Source: Selaginella tamariscina
Lineage: Eukaryota; Streptophyta; Lycopodiopsida; Selaginellales; Selaginellaceae
Direction of reading: 5' to 3'
Length of the DNA stretch: 64,000 nt
Assembly: GCA_003024785.1 (NCBI GenBank)
Contig: PUQB01000230.1
Coordinates: 305,257 to 369,256, forward strand
Part shown: piece after piece, positions 1-12,779 of the stretch
How positions within the stretch are numbered: the stretch's first letter is position 1
Layout of the letters: the number at the start of each line of letters is the position of its first letter
The notes under the pieces: model-generated
What the model saw: the letters and a program-made list of their open reading frames with translations, nothing else
Told to the model about the DNA's origin: nothing
The model's database searches: none
Made by a program: the position numbers and the translations under genes

Positions 1-1815
1 AACTGCTTTAGCCCTTGTCCCAACCTTCCTCCGTGGCTTGAGGCCGTCATAAGACTGGAAAACGTCCGTTCATCCGGCATGAAGCCTTCCATAGCCATCT
101 CCATGAGGAGCTCTAACCTCTGTTCCCAATGTGCATATGCCGATATCATTAGTGTTGTACGACACCAGGTTCTTCTCCGGCATCATCCTGAACAGATGTC
201 CTCGTCTCTTGTATGTGCCTGCTACCTGCAAGTTGACCAAGGATTGTGTTCCAGGATACTTGATCCTTCATAGGCATACACTTGAAGGTAGCTGCAGGTT
301 GCTCAGAACAGAACAACATCAAGTTCCATGATACAATGCTGTGCTCCGGCATCTCCGCAAACATATCAGAAACAGCAGCATTATCCCCACATTTCACATG
401 AGCAGCAAGCATTGCGGTCCATGCCACTATATTCCTCCGTGTCATTCCCGAAAAGATCTCCCTTGCTTTGGCAAATTGGCCAGAGCAAGCGTATCCTACA
501 AGCAACATTGTCAAAGACTGGGGCTCCCTCTCAGGTATTGCGTTGAGTATACTTTCGGCTTCCTGTAGCCTACCATCCTGCACGTATGCATGAACCATCG
601 CATTCCAAGCTACCGAGTCCCATCTCGGCATTGCATCAAAAACCTCCCTTGCCTCTTGAACATTCCTCACCCGGGCATATGCCGACAGCATGATGGTCCA
701 AGTCGTGACTTCCTTTACGGACATCTCCTCAAAGAAAGCCTTGGCTTCGGAAACTTGTAGGTTCTCACAGTAGGCCATAAGCATCGCGTTCCATGCTGGA
801 ACGTCGTGTTCCAGCATGCCTTGAAAAATGGACCTGGCTTCCTCAACTCGACCATCTGACGAGCACGCTGAGATGACAAGTGTGCAAGAAACCTCATTGC
901 AATAAGGCATACTGCAGAACACAGACCGGGCCTGTTGTAGGAGCCCCTCGCTAACATACGCCTGGAGCAGGATAGTCCAGGTCACAAGTCCTGCTTCTGG
1001 GATGCTAATGAACATGGTCAGCACCTGCTGGATTTCCCCTCTCCGGGCATATGCTGCCATAAGAGAGTTCCAGGAAAAGGCATCGCGCTCTGGCATCCTT
1101 TCGAACAAACCTCTTGCTTCATGGAGTTGGGAGTTTTGTGCGTACGCCCTGAGCATGGCATTGTACGAGACCACATTCCGAAGTGGCATCCGTTGGAACA
1201 AATCGAATGCAGCTTCCGCATGCCCCGTTTGGACGTATGCTACGAGAACACTTGTCCAGGAGACGACACTCGGTTCTGGCATGATGAGCAAGGTATTCAT
1301 AGCCTCTTGTACATCTCCCCTCTGTACGTCGGCTGTATGAGAGAATTCCATGACAGCTGGTCTGTTTCTGGCATGGAGTGGAATAGGAAGGAGACTTGAT
1401 CAAGATGCCCACTCTGGGCATAACCTGCCATCAAGGAGTTCCATGCGATTAAGTCCCTCTGTGGCATCCGATCAAACAGCTCTCGTGCTTGATCAATGCA
1501 GCCATTCTCAGACAACGCGACCAGGATCATGTTCCAGGAGAAGATATTCGGATTCTGGATTGTGTTGAAGACAGATAATGCTTCCCGCGCATCTCCACAC
1601 ATTCCATACATACGCACAATGAGATTGGCCAGGTATGTGCTGTGTTTGTTGCACTCGTCCTCTAAGATACGGCGGTGCAAGGTCCTTGCTGCACATAGAT
1701 TCCGCTGCTGCCCGCAAGTTCGGAGCGGAAATGCCCACTCGTGCGCATTTGAATTCCTAGCCGTTAGATGGAGCATTCCAGCCCCGTAAGAGATATATAA
1801 TAGATTCATATACAT
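1..1815 (-). CDS. PLS-class pentatricopeptide repeat protein, 3'-partial, frameshifted
   Basis: PPR proteins bind organellar RNA for editing, splicing or stabilisation. About 16 tandem PPR motifs are visible. Most are 31-residue S-type units with cores such as SWNSLMAGYAQSG, SYNAMLRAYAQNS and AWTAMLAAHVKCG. The N-terminal part (1815-1330) opens with a leader and a motif reading NIFSWNMILVALSENG. The reading frame then changes near 1327-1335, again near 205 and again near 150. After the last shift it reads MISAYAHWEQ and runs into a final PPR-like block (LMTASSHGG) that leaves the window at base 1. The best start seen is the Met at 1815, but a later Met is possible. No E or DYW domain is visible because the C-terminus is outside the window. 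Amino-acid conservation across the frame changes is good, so sequence error is as likely as pseudogenisation. Tandem S-motif runs of this style are typical of lycophyte PPRs (family knowledge). Confidence 0.85.
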
Positions 1816-2094
1816 TTAATTTTCTGCATTAATGGATAAAGACTTCTGTGAAGATCGAGCGGAGTTTCTTAGGATAATAATATTTTTATTCTAGCATATA
1901 TTTATTTATGTGACTAAATATTTTTTTTTTTAACATTCAATATGGATAATCTCGTGATTTACTTATTTCTCTTAATTCTTTCTCTGGTTTTTTCTTATAA
2001 TTTTTCTTTTCTTTTCTTTATGTTCCGAACGCTTTTACATTCCAGCCACTTAGTGGTAATTAATTAAACTTAGCTAATTAATAAATATTAAAAA
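1816..2094. other. AT-rich intergenic, upstream side of the PPR gene
   Basis: Runs of A and T with no coding signal. It should contain the promoter of the minus-strand PPR gene, but I see no convincing TATA element to point to. Confidence 0.5.
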
Positions 2095-2670
2095 TCAGAA
2101 AAGAAATATTATACGAGTTATACATGTGCACATCGTAATAAAAAGTGTAATACATATTTTATATTTATATATATAATAGTTAGTTCTCTCTCTTTTACAC
2201 ATATCTTTACATGTGAAGTGTGTAATATATATGTATAATGTGAGCAACATACCCTTTGCAATCTAACATAAGTATATTAAATTTCTTATTTTTTGCAGGC
2301 AAGCTTTTATTTCCACGCTAGAAAATACATATCATTAGCATTAAAATACATATCATTGGCATCAAATCAAGGTTCTCTTGTGGCATTACCTAGATTCAAA
2401 CCTACTTTGTTGGGGAGATTCTCCCATTGCAATGTGTGTGAGTGTGTGAGACAAGTGTGTTTATGTGAAAGAGAGAAAAATGTGTGTGTGCAAGAGAGAG
2501 AGAGATGTGTGTTTGTGTGAGAGAGAAAAAAAGAGAATAAATGTGTGTGTACGTGTGAGAGAAAAAAATTTAATTTTGATTTTACAATTCCAATAAATAA
2601 TATATAAATTTAATTTGCATAAATAACACATGTTATTAGGATTATTAATACAAATGTTCGACATATACAC
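2095..2670 (+). repeat. Dispersed repeat family 1, copy 1
   Basis: Non-coding repeat with a recognisable order of blocks: GTTATACATGTGCACAT, then ACATGTGAAGTGTGTAATAT, then a block around 2260-2430 with ATCTAACATAAGTA and a segment ending TACTTTGTTGGGGAGATTCTC, then a (GTGTGA)/(GA) microsatellite. The same blocks recur in the same orientation at about 4300-4540 (partial) and 5800-6130. The first block (2105-2240) is also present inverted at 2690-2825. No open reading frame of interest is present, so it looks like a non-autonomous element. Confidence 0.6.
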
Positions 2671-2689
2671 CTACATATATTGGTCACAT

Positions 2690-5600
2690 CGTATATATAT
2701 TACACACTTCACATGTAAGAGTGTGTGTGTGTTAGAAAGAACTAATTGTCATATATAAATATAAAATAAGTGTTACACTTTTCATTATAATGCACATGTG
2801 CATAACTCTTATATAATGCATACCGAAATAAATTAATTACTTAGTAGAGTCAATTATCTCACAAATGCAAAATAAATTAATTACTTAGTAGAGTTAATTA
2901 TTTCACAAATGGAGTACATACTAATTAATAATTATAAAAATTATAAGTTACAAGAAATAAAACTTTCAAAAACTATTTTAATAAAGAATTGGTTATAACT
3001 AATAAAGAGTTTGACTAAAAATATTCTTTACACAAAGGTAGTCATTATTATAATTAATTGTTTGTCTCTCAATTTGAATTTATACAAATGGTATACACAC
3101 AATGTTATTTACATTCCATCGTATTAAAATTTAACTTAGCATATACATGTGAGAGCTTTTTGAATTTTTAACAATACAATTCAAGATTATCTTCTTCATG
3201 AAAAAAAAATAAAAATTGTTGCCCACACAAATATTAAAAAAGAAAGAGTCAATGTTAAATTTAAAACATATATCCACATATGTAAAATTTTCTTACTGAT
3301 CCAACAAGTAAACACAGTTCTCACTAAGTATTATAGTGCACTCCTTATAAATAAACATACCAAACATAATTAAAACAATAAATTTTTTATAAATACCTAT
3401 ATTAACAAAATAAATAATTTTAGCTTATATATAGATGTATGCACTAATTGTATGTATGTGTTTTTATATGTATTAAATAAAATAAAATAAATGATTTAAC
3501 TTATATATGCATGCATACAATAATTGTATGTGTGTGTTTTCATATGTATCCTAGTGCTGTATAACAATTTATGGAAATAAGTATATACATTACCCACATA
3601 TGTATATATACACATGTATATATACAAACACACATTTTATATATATTCATAAATTACATAGTCATAACAATTTTCAATAAGAATTAGTTTAATTATGAAC
3701 TTTGCCATTTTGGTATATTTTGTTCATGAGAATTATATATAGGCACATGTAGAGAATAATGTCACTTATAACCATATATATCTATACATATATTTAATGT
3801 ATATTTTATGTGTATGTGTGTGTATATATATATACATGTATTATACATGTTTTGTCCCACATTTCTTGAATGGTGCATTTATGACACAACTTGCAAGTAG
3901 TGATGATTGTAAACTATTATATTATATAACAACACATAAAAAATTCAACTTTCCATTAAAAAAATATGTATATATGAATCTTTATGTCAAATGTGCACTA
4001 ATGTGTGGCCTACATAAAAAAATAAAACAAATGCTTATTTACCTTATCATTTGACTAATAAAATAAATGTCTCATGTTATCATTTAGAATGATGTATAAC
4101 TTATATAAATCTCATCTATGAGTTTTGAGTTAGGTGCATATATATAATATATCATGGTGTTCATTATGTATATATAATGTAAATAATATTTATGTATAAT
4201 GTCAACAATCATAAACATCACACTATGATAATAAGTTATAATACAAGTATGTGTTTACACTTTAATATAAAATACATGATATATAATTCTCTCTTTTAAA
4301 TGAGTGATTCAATAATGAGGTTTTTCCTATGACATTATTATAAATTCACACTTACTTTGTTAAGGAGTTTTTCATGTTGCAAGGTGTGTGAGTGAGAGAG
4401 ATGTGTACGTGTGTGTGTGAGAGAAAGAAAAAAAAAAAAAGAAAAAGAGGTATGGTGTGAGAGAGAAAAAAGATAAATAAACTTAATTTACATAAAACAT
4501 ATATGGTAGGATATTAATCATGACATATAAAATGTTAGGGTACAAATATTATAAAGGTTTTACATAATAGCTATAATAGTAAATTATGGTTAATAATTCT
4601 AGATTATTCATAATTATATATTTATGTTTGATGGTGATAATGCAACCTTTACTAATGATTTAAATTCAAAAGGTAATTTCTTATTTTATGACCTTATATT
4701 TAATATATATGTGTTATGTACACACACAAAGTTTTTTTTAGTTTTGACTAACACAACAAAGAGACTGAAGATAATGTTACCATAATTTACTACCACTTTA
4801 TATATAAAAAATAATTTTTGTAATATTTGTATTTTTAAGTGTTTATGTATAAAGCTCTCTCTCTTCAATTTATTCTTTTTTCGATATAATTTAATCATTA
4901 AAAGAAGCACATTCTTATAATTTTTATAAATGATTTCTTTAATTCTTTATACGTTCGATTTAAAAATTAATATACACTAAACCTTAAATCCTAAATTCAA
5001 CTAGATTATAACCAAGTAACATGTGAATATATACATGATATGTTTGTTATATATACATGTGTATATATACATTCAATATATATACTTTTTGCATATTATT
5101 TTCATAAATTATTGTACAGCATTAGAATACATATGAAAACACATGCATGTGCACATAATTATTGCATGCATACATGTATAAACTAAAATCATTTATTTTG
5201 TTTTGTTAATATAAATATTCTAAAAAATTTCATTGTTTTGATTATGCTTTGTATCTTTATATTGAGTAGTGCATTATAACATTTAATGAGGAATGTGTTT
5301 GTTTGTTGGACGAACGAAGAAGATTTACATATGTGAGTATATGTCTTAAGTTTGATTATTACTTTCACTTTCTCAATCTTTGTGTAGGTAACAATTCTTT
5401 TTTTGTTTTATGAAAAAATAATTGAAAATTCAAGAAACTTTTGCATGTGTACACTAAGTTAAATTTTAATATAGTGAGATGTGAGTGACATCATATGTGT
5501 ATCATTCGTACAAATTTAACTTGAGATTTAAAGAGACAATTACTTAATTAAACATTGACTAATTCTGTGTAATATTATTTTTAATCAACTCCTTGTTTCA

Positions 5601-5935
5601 CCGATTCAGTTTAAGTCAATTAAAATTAGTCCTTTTTTTTATGAAGTTTAAACTACATATTTGACTATAATATGTTAGGGTAGTTTTGAGGTTTTATTCT
5701 TGGGAACTTGTATTTTTCATAATTATCATTTGATATGTACACACTTGCAAAATAATTAGTTTTACCAAGTAATCAATCTGTTTTGGTGAGAAGAACTTTG
5801 TGGATGTGTGCATTATATGAGTTATGCATGTGTGCATTATAAGGAAGAGTGTAACACATATTTATATTTATATATACAATAATTAATTCTCTTTCACAAT
5901 CGTTACATGTAAAGTGTGTCTTATATATATATATA
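2690..5935. repeat. Large imperfect inverted repeat, arms about 2690-3640 and 5035-5935
   Basis: Reading 3640 back to 2690 on the minus strand gives the same succession of words as 5035 to 5935 on the plus strand. Examples are the GTATATATACAT cluster, GATACATATGAAAACACA, TTGTTGGA before a pyrimidine-to-purine stretch, CTAAGTTAAATTTTAATA, and GTTATGCA.GTG.GCATTATAA followed by AGTGTAACAC. The spacer (3641-5034) is AT-rich. It holds a partial copy of repeat family 1 near 4300-4540 and an A-rich microsatellite at about 4425-4450. Nothing coding is supported in it. Confidence 0.65.
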
Positions 5936-6130
5936 TACGACGATCTAACATAAGTACATTTTTTGTTTATTGCATGCATGCTTTCACTTTCGCGCCAAAA
6001 AATGCATATGATTAGCAATGAATTTAAATTTTTATGTGACATTACTATAGATTCACACTTAATTTGTTAGATTCTCCGGTTGTGTAAAAGATAAATGTAT
6101 GTGTGTGAAAGAGAGAAATGTGTGTGTGGT
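5800..6130 (+). repeat. Dispersed repeat family 1, copy 3
   Basis: Shares GATCTAACATAAGTA, GCATGCTTT.ACTTTCGCG and TTTGTTAGATTCTCC-type blocks with copy 1 (2095-2670). It ends in a GTGTGTGAAAGAGAG tract, as that copy does. Confidence 0.55.
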
Positions 6131-6560
6131 CGATGCTGAATGACTTTCAATTAGAGACCCACCATCCAACACTTTCATTGTACGATCACTAGTTTGGGAC
6201 GCTTCTGAGTGCCTGTTGCATACACAAGGATGCGGAGAGGGGTACTCGAGTTGTTGAGCGCACCCGTGAGATTTGATGATGTCTAACCTGTGTGCTGATG
6301 CGAAAGAGCACAGACCATTGTAAGTCTTCAAGGAAATACGAACAGAGACCAAATTGTTCACTAGCTGGAAGAAAAGCATCACAAAGCCAGCTTGTTTGTC
6401 TCATTTAACACACACGCCAAAGTTGTATATGAGTATAATATGCACACATTGCTAACCACGGAGCTTGAGCTCTCTTGCAAATCCCCTTTGAAGCACTGGC
6501 AACATTCAACACGTGTGCATACACAAACATTGGCCTTTGACGGAAAGCAGGATTTTCATT
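6131..6560. other. Non-repeat island of higher GC, unidentified
   Basis: Base composition is clearly less AT-rich than on either side. Short open frames exist on the minus strand (about 6059-6404), but I recognise no protein family, splice structure or motif. It could be an exon remnant or unique filler. Confidence 0.3.
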
Positions 6561-7107
6561 CTCATATATTTAATAAAAATAATATTAAAAATATATAAAT
6601 AAACAAATCATTGATAATCAATATTTAATATGTTCACGATAGTTGTTAAAGAAATTAATTCCTTTATACATGTAAATTTAAAATAATTTATTTGCTAAAT
6701 AAACTAATAAGAATATTCAAAAATTAAAATATAATAAGTTTTATCTATATAAAATTATAATGTTAATTTTATAAGTCAATTTCCTCCCCACATAAAGGGC
6801 TGTATAGTAATTTTAATATTTTGTTCTTACACATTTTACAACTTAAGAATAATTACTAGAGCAATTATGACAGTAAGTATTTAATATAATTTGTATTCTT
6901 CTTTATACTTCATAGTATCTGATTAACCGTTAAAGTTAATCTGTATAAGTTTAGGGCCTGGGAAATATCTGGAGAAAATATCTCATCCGCCGTCGACATC
7001 AACGGCCGAGATTCTCCACCTAGTTGTGTGCCTGCTTTGCTAGGGTTTTGAGAGAATCGAGAGATTCATGGGGAAGAGGTAGGCGTAACCCCGGGATCGA
7101 GGGCGTC
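6561..7107. other. AT-rich intergenic, then 5' leader of the SET-domain gene
   Basis: Bases 6561-6950 are AT-rich with no coding signal. From about 6960 composition becomes GC-richer (CCGCCGTCGACATC) and leads into the first exon, so the transcription start is probably in 6960-7060. No clear TATA box is seen. Confidence 0.4.
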
Positions 7108-10100
7108 ATGAGGCAAGTATTCGCAGTAGATGGGGGCAGAAGCTGCATGGTTGAATGCAGGAACGGCAGGAAAAAGCGTGGTAGAACGAGTAGGGATCCG
7201 CGTCTCGCAAGCGTAGGTAGAAATGTCGATGCCGCTCTGCATTTTGATTCAGATGAAGACTGGGAGGAGACCGAAATTGGTTATCCAATCGATAGGAATC
7301 GTGCCGTGTCTTGGAAAGCCGGCAGCGGCCTGACAATCTGTGCCCGGAACTCGAGTCCGTTTCCCGATGAGCAGCATTCACTTAAGAGGCAGCGACAAAA
7401 TGCCAATTATGGTCCATGGGATTCAGACGAAGATAGGTTCAGCGGGAACAGTCCGCCAAGACGACAGAGAAGTTACAGAGATGAACTGTCCCCTCTGCAC
7501 GGTAAGCGTTTCTTTCTCACGACTTCCCTTGTAGTGAGCCATTTTTCAGCTCTCAATTCCGCCCAAGTCACACGAGTGACCCTGTTCTCCATGGTATGTG
7601 TGCCCTTAAGTTTATCTGGTTGTTTCTCTTACACTGTACTGCCTCTAGATTCACGTCAAAATCACGGTACAATCCGCTGGATGACAAGGTCTGAGCATCT
7701 TTATATATTCACGCAATATATAACTGATGTCCTTCAGGATTATTGCCGAGGGAAAGAGGCCGTAGCATGATGATACAAAGCAAGGACTTTGAAAGGGAGG
7801 AGTACCATCCACATCGCATTGAAGATAACAGGAGGCAGGATTATCCAAGTCAAAATGGACGTCCCCATGAAGATAACTGGGTGGTTCCAGAGAACGATAT
7901 TCCACCTGGTTTCTCTACATGTAAGCTCGACCTAGTATAATATCCACATATCTCTGTGCGCGTGCGCGTGCGTCTTTTACCAACTCTGTATGTGTTATAG
8001 ATGAAATCAATGACGGATGGGCACGCCAAGGGAATGAGCGGGATCACTTTGAGAGATCACTTAAGCGGCAAAGACCGCCGGAGGACGATAATGGAAGAGG
8101 GATTCTGAGAACGTGCTACACATGCCGGGAGCCCGGTCACTTCAGTTTTAAGTGTCCAACCAGGACTACGGGTAAATACGCATGCACACACATAACCTAT
8201 TAAAATGCTATGATTGGACAGACAACTCAGCTGTGCCGCGTGCAGCAAGAGGGGTGTGTTATAATTGTGGAGGACATGGACATAAAAGCTACGACTGCCC
8301 ATCGAAGAACGGTATCATAAGTGCAAGCAAAGACAAAGAGAGGAATTATAGAAGATGTTACAATTGTTACGAAATCGGCCATCTTCTGGACGAATGTCCA
8401 TTTCGGAAGGATAACTGGGAAAACAGCAAGAGAATCAGGATTGTGATAGTTTCTTTCAAATACACTCACTGAGTCCGAGAAGCGCCAATATTTAAGGGAG
8501 AACAGGTGCTTTACCTGTGGCAAACTGGCCATCCATACTACAGTTGTCCGCAGTTTGAAAAACGACTGGAGTATGTATTCATTGACAGAGAACAGAGATC
8601 CTCGTGGAAGGTCTGATTCATACACAGAGACGTATGTTCATTCTTACTGACTCTTCTTGCCTGCAGTTATTGCGGACACCTTGTTGGAATTACACGGATA
8701 GACATGGTGATGTCCATGGTCCGTTTTCAATATCTGACTTAACGAGCTGGCTGGAAGACGGGAGATTAAACAGGATTTACAGGTTCGTCTACGCACGTGT
8801 ATATTTGTATTGTTAGACATACACGTGTTAACAACACATACGTGTATGTAAACTATTACCTGATGCTGGTATGCAGGTGAGCCATGCTCATGGGCGGCTA
8901 GAGCCAATTGATTTGCAAAAGCTGGTGAGAATATCCAAGAGCAGCACTCTGGTTTTGATATTAAGCTGCATGCCAGAGGCCGCATGCTTCCTGGGCGAGG
9001 AGATGGATACCGAGAATTGCAACGCTAATTCTTTAGCTGCTTTACAGACGAAGCTCCATTACGACGTCTACGAAACTACAATACGCTGGCTGTTCATCAA
9101 CAGCATGAATGAGGCTCTTCAGCATTACAAGTCGAGGAGGAAGACTCACGGTTATCATCACCCAACGGCAGAAGTGAGTTCGTATATCTATTTACGCCTA
9201 TATATATATTCTGATATAAGTAATATCACAATATATATGTGCGTGTGCGTGTGCGTCTGTTTTAGCTAATCAGTAGTGAACTAGATTGGCAACGGTATGA
9301 ATACCATTTTAACTTGTGTCATACAATCTTTTGCATTAGGACTACTCCGAACCTGATGGGAGTGGCCCACCGCATAGCTCTGACTGTGATCTATCTTCTC
9401 CGGATGCGGTCGAGGTGATATGTTCTGGTATAACGAACCAAGTGGTACATATGTTCTTGGTTGTCATTTCCATTCATAGTTTGATTTTTATTCATCTGTG
9501 TTTTTCAGGATTTGGCAGGACAGCCAAAGGAGTTCAACACAATGCTCGCAGAGTGCGAGAAGTACGTTAGCGACTTGACTATGCAAGATCCTACTTCTAA
9601 TTCCCTCTCGGCTATCCAGTCGTGCCTTCATTTGGGAGTCGTTGGATCGGCTCGAAGAGGCATTCTGGAGGTAAATGCTTGTGTGTGTCTATATATATAT
9701 AGCTGCACGATGTATTGTTGTTTATGTTTGAACCTTTGCAGGCGATAATAGGAGAATATCTATCTTTTTGGGTTCAGAAACGGGAAGAAGCAAAGTTAGA
9801 GAAGGTAGCAGTTGCTAAAGCCGAACCGGAGGGGATTCTATAAAGGCGGGTACTTTGAAGATTTTACATGAAGAATGTAACCTCGAGTCGTTTATGCGGT
9901 ACTCAGAGAAGCGGAAGCGTAAAGATCAGGTTGTTTCTCCAACGAAAGAAGCTCCACAGAAGGAGAAGCAGCCTGTGATCACCTCAGAGAACAATAAGCA
10001 GGTATTGACTCCACATAAGGTAGTAATGGCGCAGAAGGATAAGCAGCTGCACGTGGCGTCCCATCAGAACAGGATAATAAGACAGTACCTCTACAGATGG

Positions 10101-12116
10101 ATAAGCAGGTAGTTCCGGAGAACGATAACCAGGTGGTTCCCGTGGAGGTTAAGCGAGCTCCTGAAGAAGACGGAAACACTTGCAAGACTACAGTCGGGGA
10201 TGTGAGACGGAAGAAGCAGGTGGTGAAGGTAGCAATCCCGGACTTTAGTAACTCGGACTGTAATGACGGGTCGGTGAAGGTAGCAAATTCGGATTTGGAT
10301 GATGGGATGAAGTCCGATACTCGGAAGAGTTACAAGAGCAGCAGAAGAACGACGGTTTTCCAGAAATCGTTCTGCATATATTTCGCAAGTCCAAGAAGAT
10401 CCGGGAAGACACAAAGAAGGTTGAAGAGGCTAACAGCGAGAACATCACGACTTTAAAGAGGCGCACCCCGGCAGACGATGATGAGATCACTACTTCTAAG
10501 AGACGTGTTGTAAAACTAAGTGCCCTCGGTGATGCACTCAACGCTAAAGCTAAATGATTTGGTACGTATACCTATCCTTACATATTTGCATACACTCGTC
10601 TCCACACACATATGCACGCAGTAATACATACACAGTCCAAACATGGGACGCAGCGCAGCGCATACACTAAGAGTAGCAATGCGGTCAGGTACTATTTCCC
10701 GTCCAATACCCAAATACATGTATACGGCCTGTTCTTTTTAACCTATCCACACATACATATTGATGTATACAACACACGCACACACGATATACGTATGTAA
10801 TTAGTATTTGAGTACAAAACTATACATCGCATGAATATGTACTAAAGCCATGCTTAGACATACAGATGTATGTTAGTATTTCCTGTTACGTAAACATACA
10901 TACAGGTGTGGTATGCAGCAAGTTTAACTCAGTCCCTTGTTTTGCAGCTACAAGGCAGAAGTCGGAGACTAAATTAGATAAGGTAGATAAGGCTGTGAAG
11001 AAGGAAGATCCCAGAACACGTAGTCTGATACTGGCACCAGGATGTTCACGTTCAGAGGGTTGTGCCCGGTCCTCAATACTTGGGTGGGAATGGAGAGAGT
11101 GGTCACGCAAGGCTGACAAACTCTCTATTCTACGCATGTCCAGTGCCGAGAACTCGAGCAACATTGCCAGAGCTCCACGTGCTCAGGTACGCAGGCTAAC
11201 TGCTGCAAGGTTTCGAAGCTCTCGTAGAAAGCTACTGAAGTTCCAACGCAGTAAGATACACGCATGGGGAATAGTCACTATGGAACCCATTGAACCTGAA
11301 GACTTCGTTGTGGAGTACATTGGACCAAAGGTAACTGGTTTTGAGCTGCTTTATATAGATGTGTGTGTGTGTGTGTGAGTATATCGTGCTATAGTTTCTT
11401 GTATAAAATGCACATGGAAACACATACGTGTATGTGTTATATAGTTAACCATTTAAGTCAAACTAATTAATGATAACCATAGTGGAGTTTTACCTTGGTA
11501 TATTATACTTGCATCAGACACACTATGTCTGGAACTTATGAAGTGCGCACTGCTCTTTGTAGGTTGCCGATCTACGAGAGTCCCGTTACCATGGGCTTGG
11601 AGCAGTTATCTGTTCGTGTTGGTGAAGGACATGTGGTAAGTGTTGATACAGTTTGTGTGTGTGCATATAATTTATCCAATGATACTTCCTGTTTATATTT
11701 ATTATAATGTTCTATGATCATCACCAACACTATTGTAACGCGGTAAGTTTGCAGATTGATGCGACAACGAGGGGTGGACTCGCGATATTTGTAAACTTGT
11801 GAGGTATTTATATAAGTTGCTGTAATAGAGCAAAAATGTATTTAATACATGGAAGTATGAAAATTCTTTTATGCATTTGCAGCCGAATTGCTACACAACG
11901 ATAATCAACGTGGACAGGCAGAAGCGGGTGTTTATTTATGCTAGAAAGTACATCGCTCCTGGCACTGAACTTACCTACGATTACAAGTTCCCCGTGAGGA
12001 GCGTGGTTCGGTCAGGTGTGTCTGTGTGTGTGTTTCCGTGTGTATTTATGCATATACACATGAAATATTTATGTATTTCTCTCTTATACTTGGGTGGAAA
12101 GAATGTAAATAGTGAT

Positions 12117-12151
<35 letters not shown>

Positions 12152-12237
12152 GAGCAGTATACGTGCATACATACGAAAATGATGGTTTTGCAGGTTTAGG
12201 GGCTATTGAATTGAGGTGGTATTTAAATCGATTGTAA
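7108..12237 (+). CDS. ATXR7/SDG25-like SET1-family H3K4 methyltransferase with CCHC zinc knuckles and GYF-like domain (frameshifted)
   Basis: ATXR7-type enzymes methylate histone H3 lysine 4 in the nucleus. Approximate exons: 7108-7501, 7649-7688, 7738-7920, 8001-8171, 8222-8570, 8667-8782, 8877-9173, 9340-9414, 9509-9670, 9742-10561, 10948-11330, 11563-11635, 11755-11803, 11883-12015, 12194-12237, all GT-AG. Domains in order: acidic and Arg-rich N-terminus; four CCHC knuckles (CYTCREPGHFSFKCP, CYNCGGHGHKSYDCP, CYNCYEIGHLLDECP and a frame-split fourth at 8510-8550); a GYF-like block (DRHGDVHGPFSISDLTSWL); a charged linker; the family signature SEGCARSSILGWEWREW; then SET (KLLKFQRSKIHAWGI, DFVVEYIG, PNCYTTIINV, YDYKFP). 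Frame breaks are seen near 8450, 8525, 9840, 10370 and 11605-11615. The NHSC motif at 11790-11803 lacks five bases and the usual post-SET cysteines are not visible. It is either a decayed copy or an error-containing functional gene. Confidence 0.85.
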
Positions 12238-12779
12238 ATATTGGGAGCATATCTAACTTGTAAATAGATGGTAAAAGAGGAGTCGTTTGTCTGTGAGTAA
12301 GTATGTAAACACGGCACGTGCACATACACGCAATGCTTTAGTCAAGCCTGCTTGAATACGATAATCTAAACAGGGCATGGGGTAATCCACATTTCTAGCC
12401 AGGTTTCTTAGCATTTATCGTATGTATGCACGTATGCACACGTCACTGCTCAAAACGGCTTCAGGCTATTAGGACCATGATGTTAAGTCCTTTACATGCG
12501 ACTTCAGAGCTGTGGTCCGCATCTTCTCCCACATCGTTCAGACCTCCTGTTCTCTAGAGTCCAACTGACCTTTTGTTAAGAGGAGCAAGTTATCATCATG
12601 TATAGGAAGTATCGTACTACTTGGATATCCAAAACTACCTATCCATCCTTCTTTACTGCACCAACCAAAGAAGCTGCTAATAAGAGTGTTTTAGAGGTAA
12701 AGACTGTTTTAGAGGTGTTAGTGTTGGTATAATATGTATATTTCTAGAAATAAATAAACTGTATAAACAACGTAACGAT
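12238..12779. other. 3' flank of the SET gene, no gene seen
   Basis: Mixed-composition sequence without a supported open frame. The first part is presumably 3' UTR and terminator of the upstream gene. No polyadenylation signal stands out. Confidence 0.35.

Noticed and set aside
6059-6404. Minus-strand open frames as a small gene
   Set aside because: Two overlapping frames, no motif, no splice sites. Kept only as an unidentified island.
12084-12329. Minus-strand open frame overlapping the end of the SET gene
   Set aside because: It runs through a TA microsatellite and opposes a well-supported final exon.
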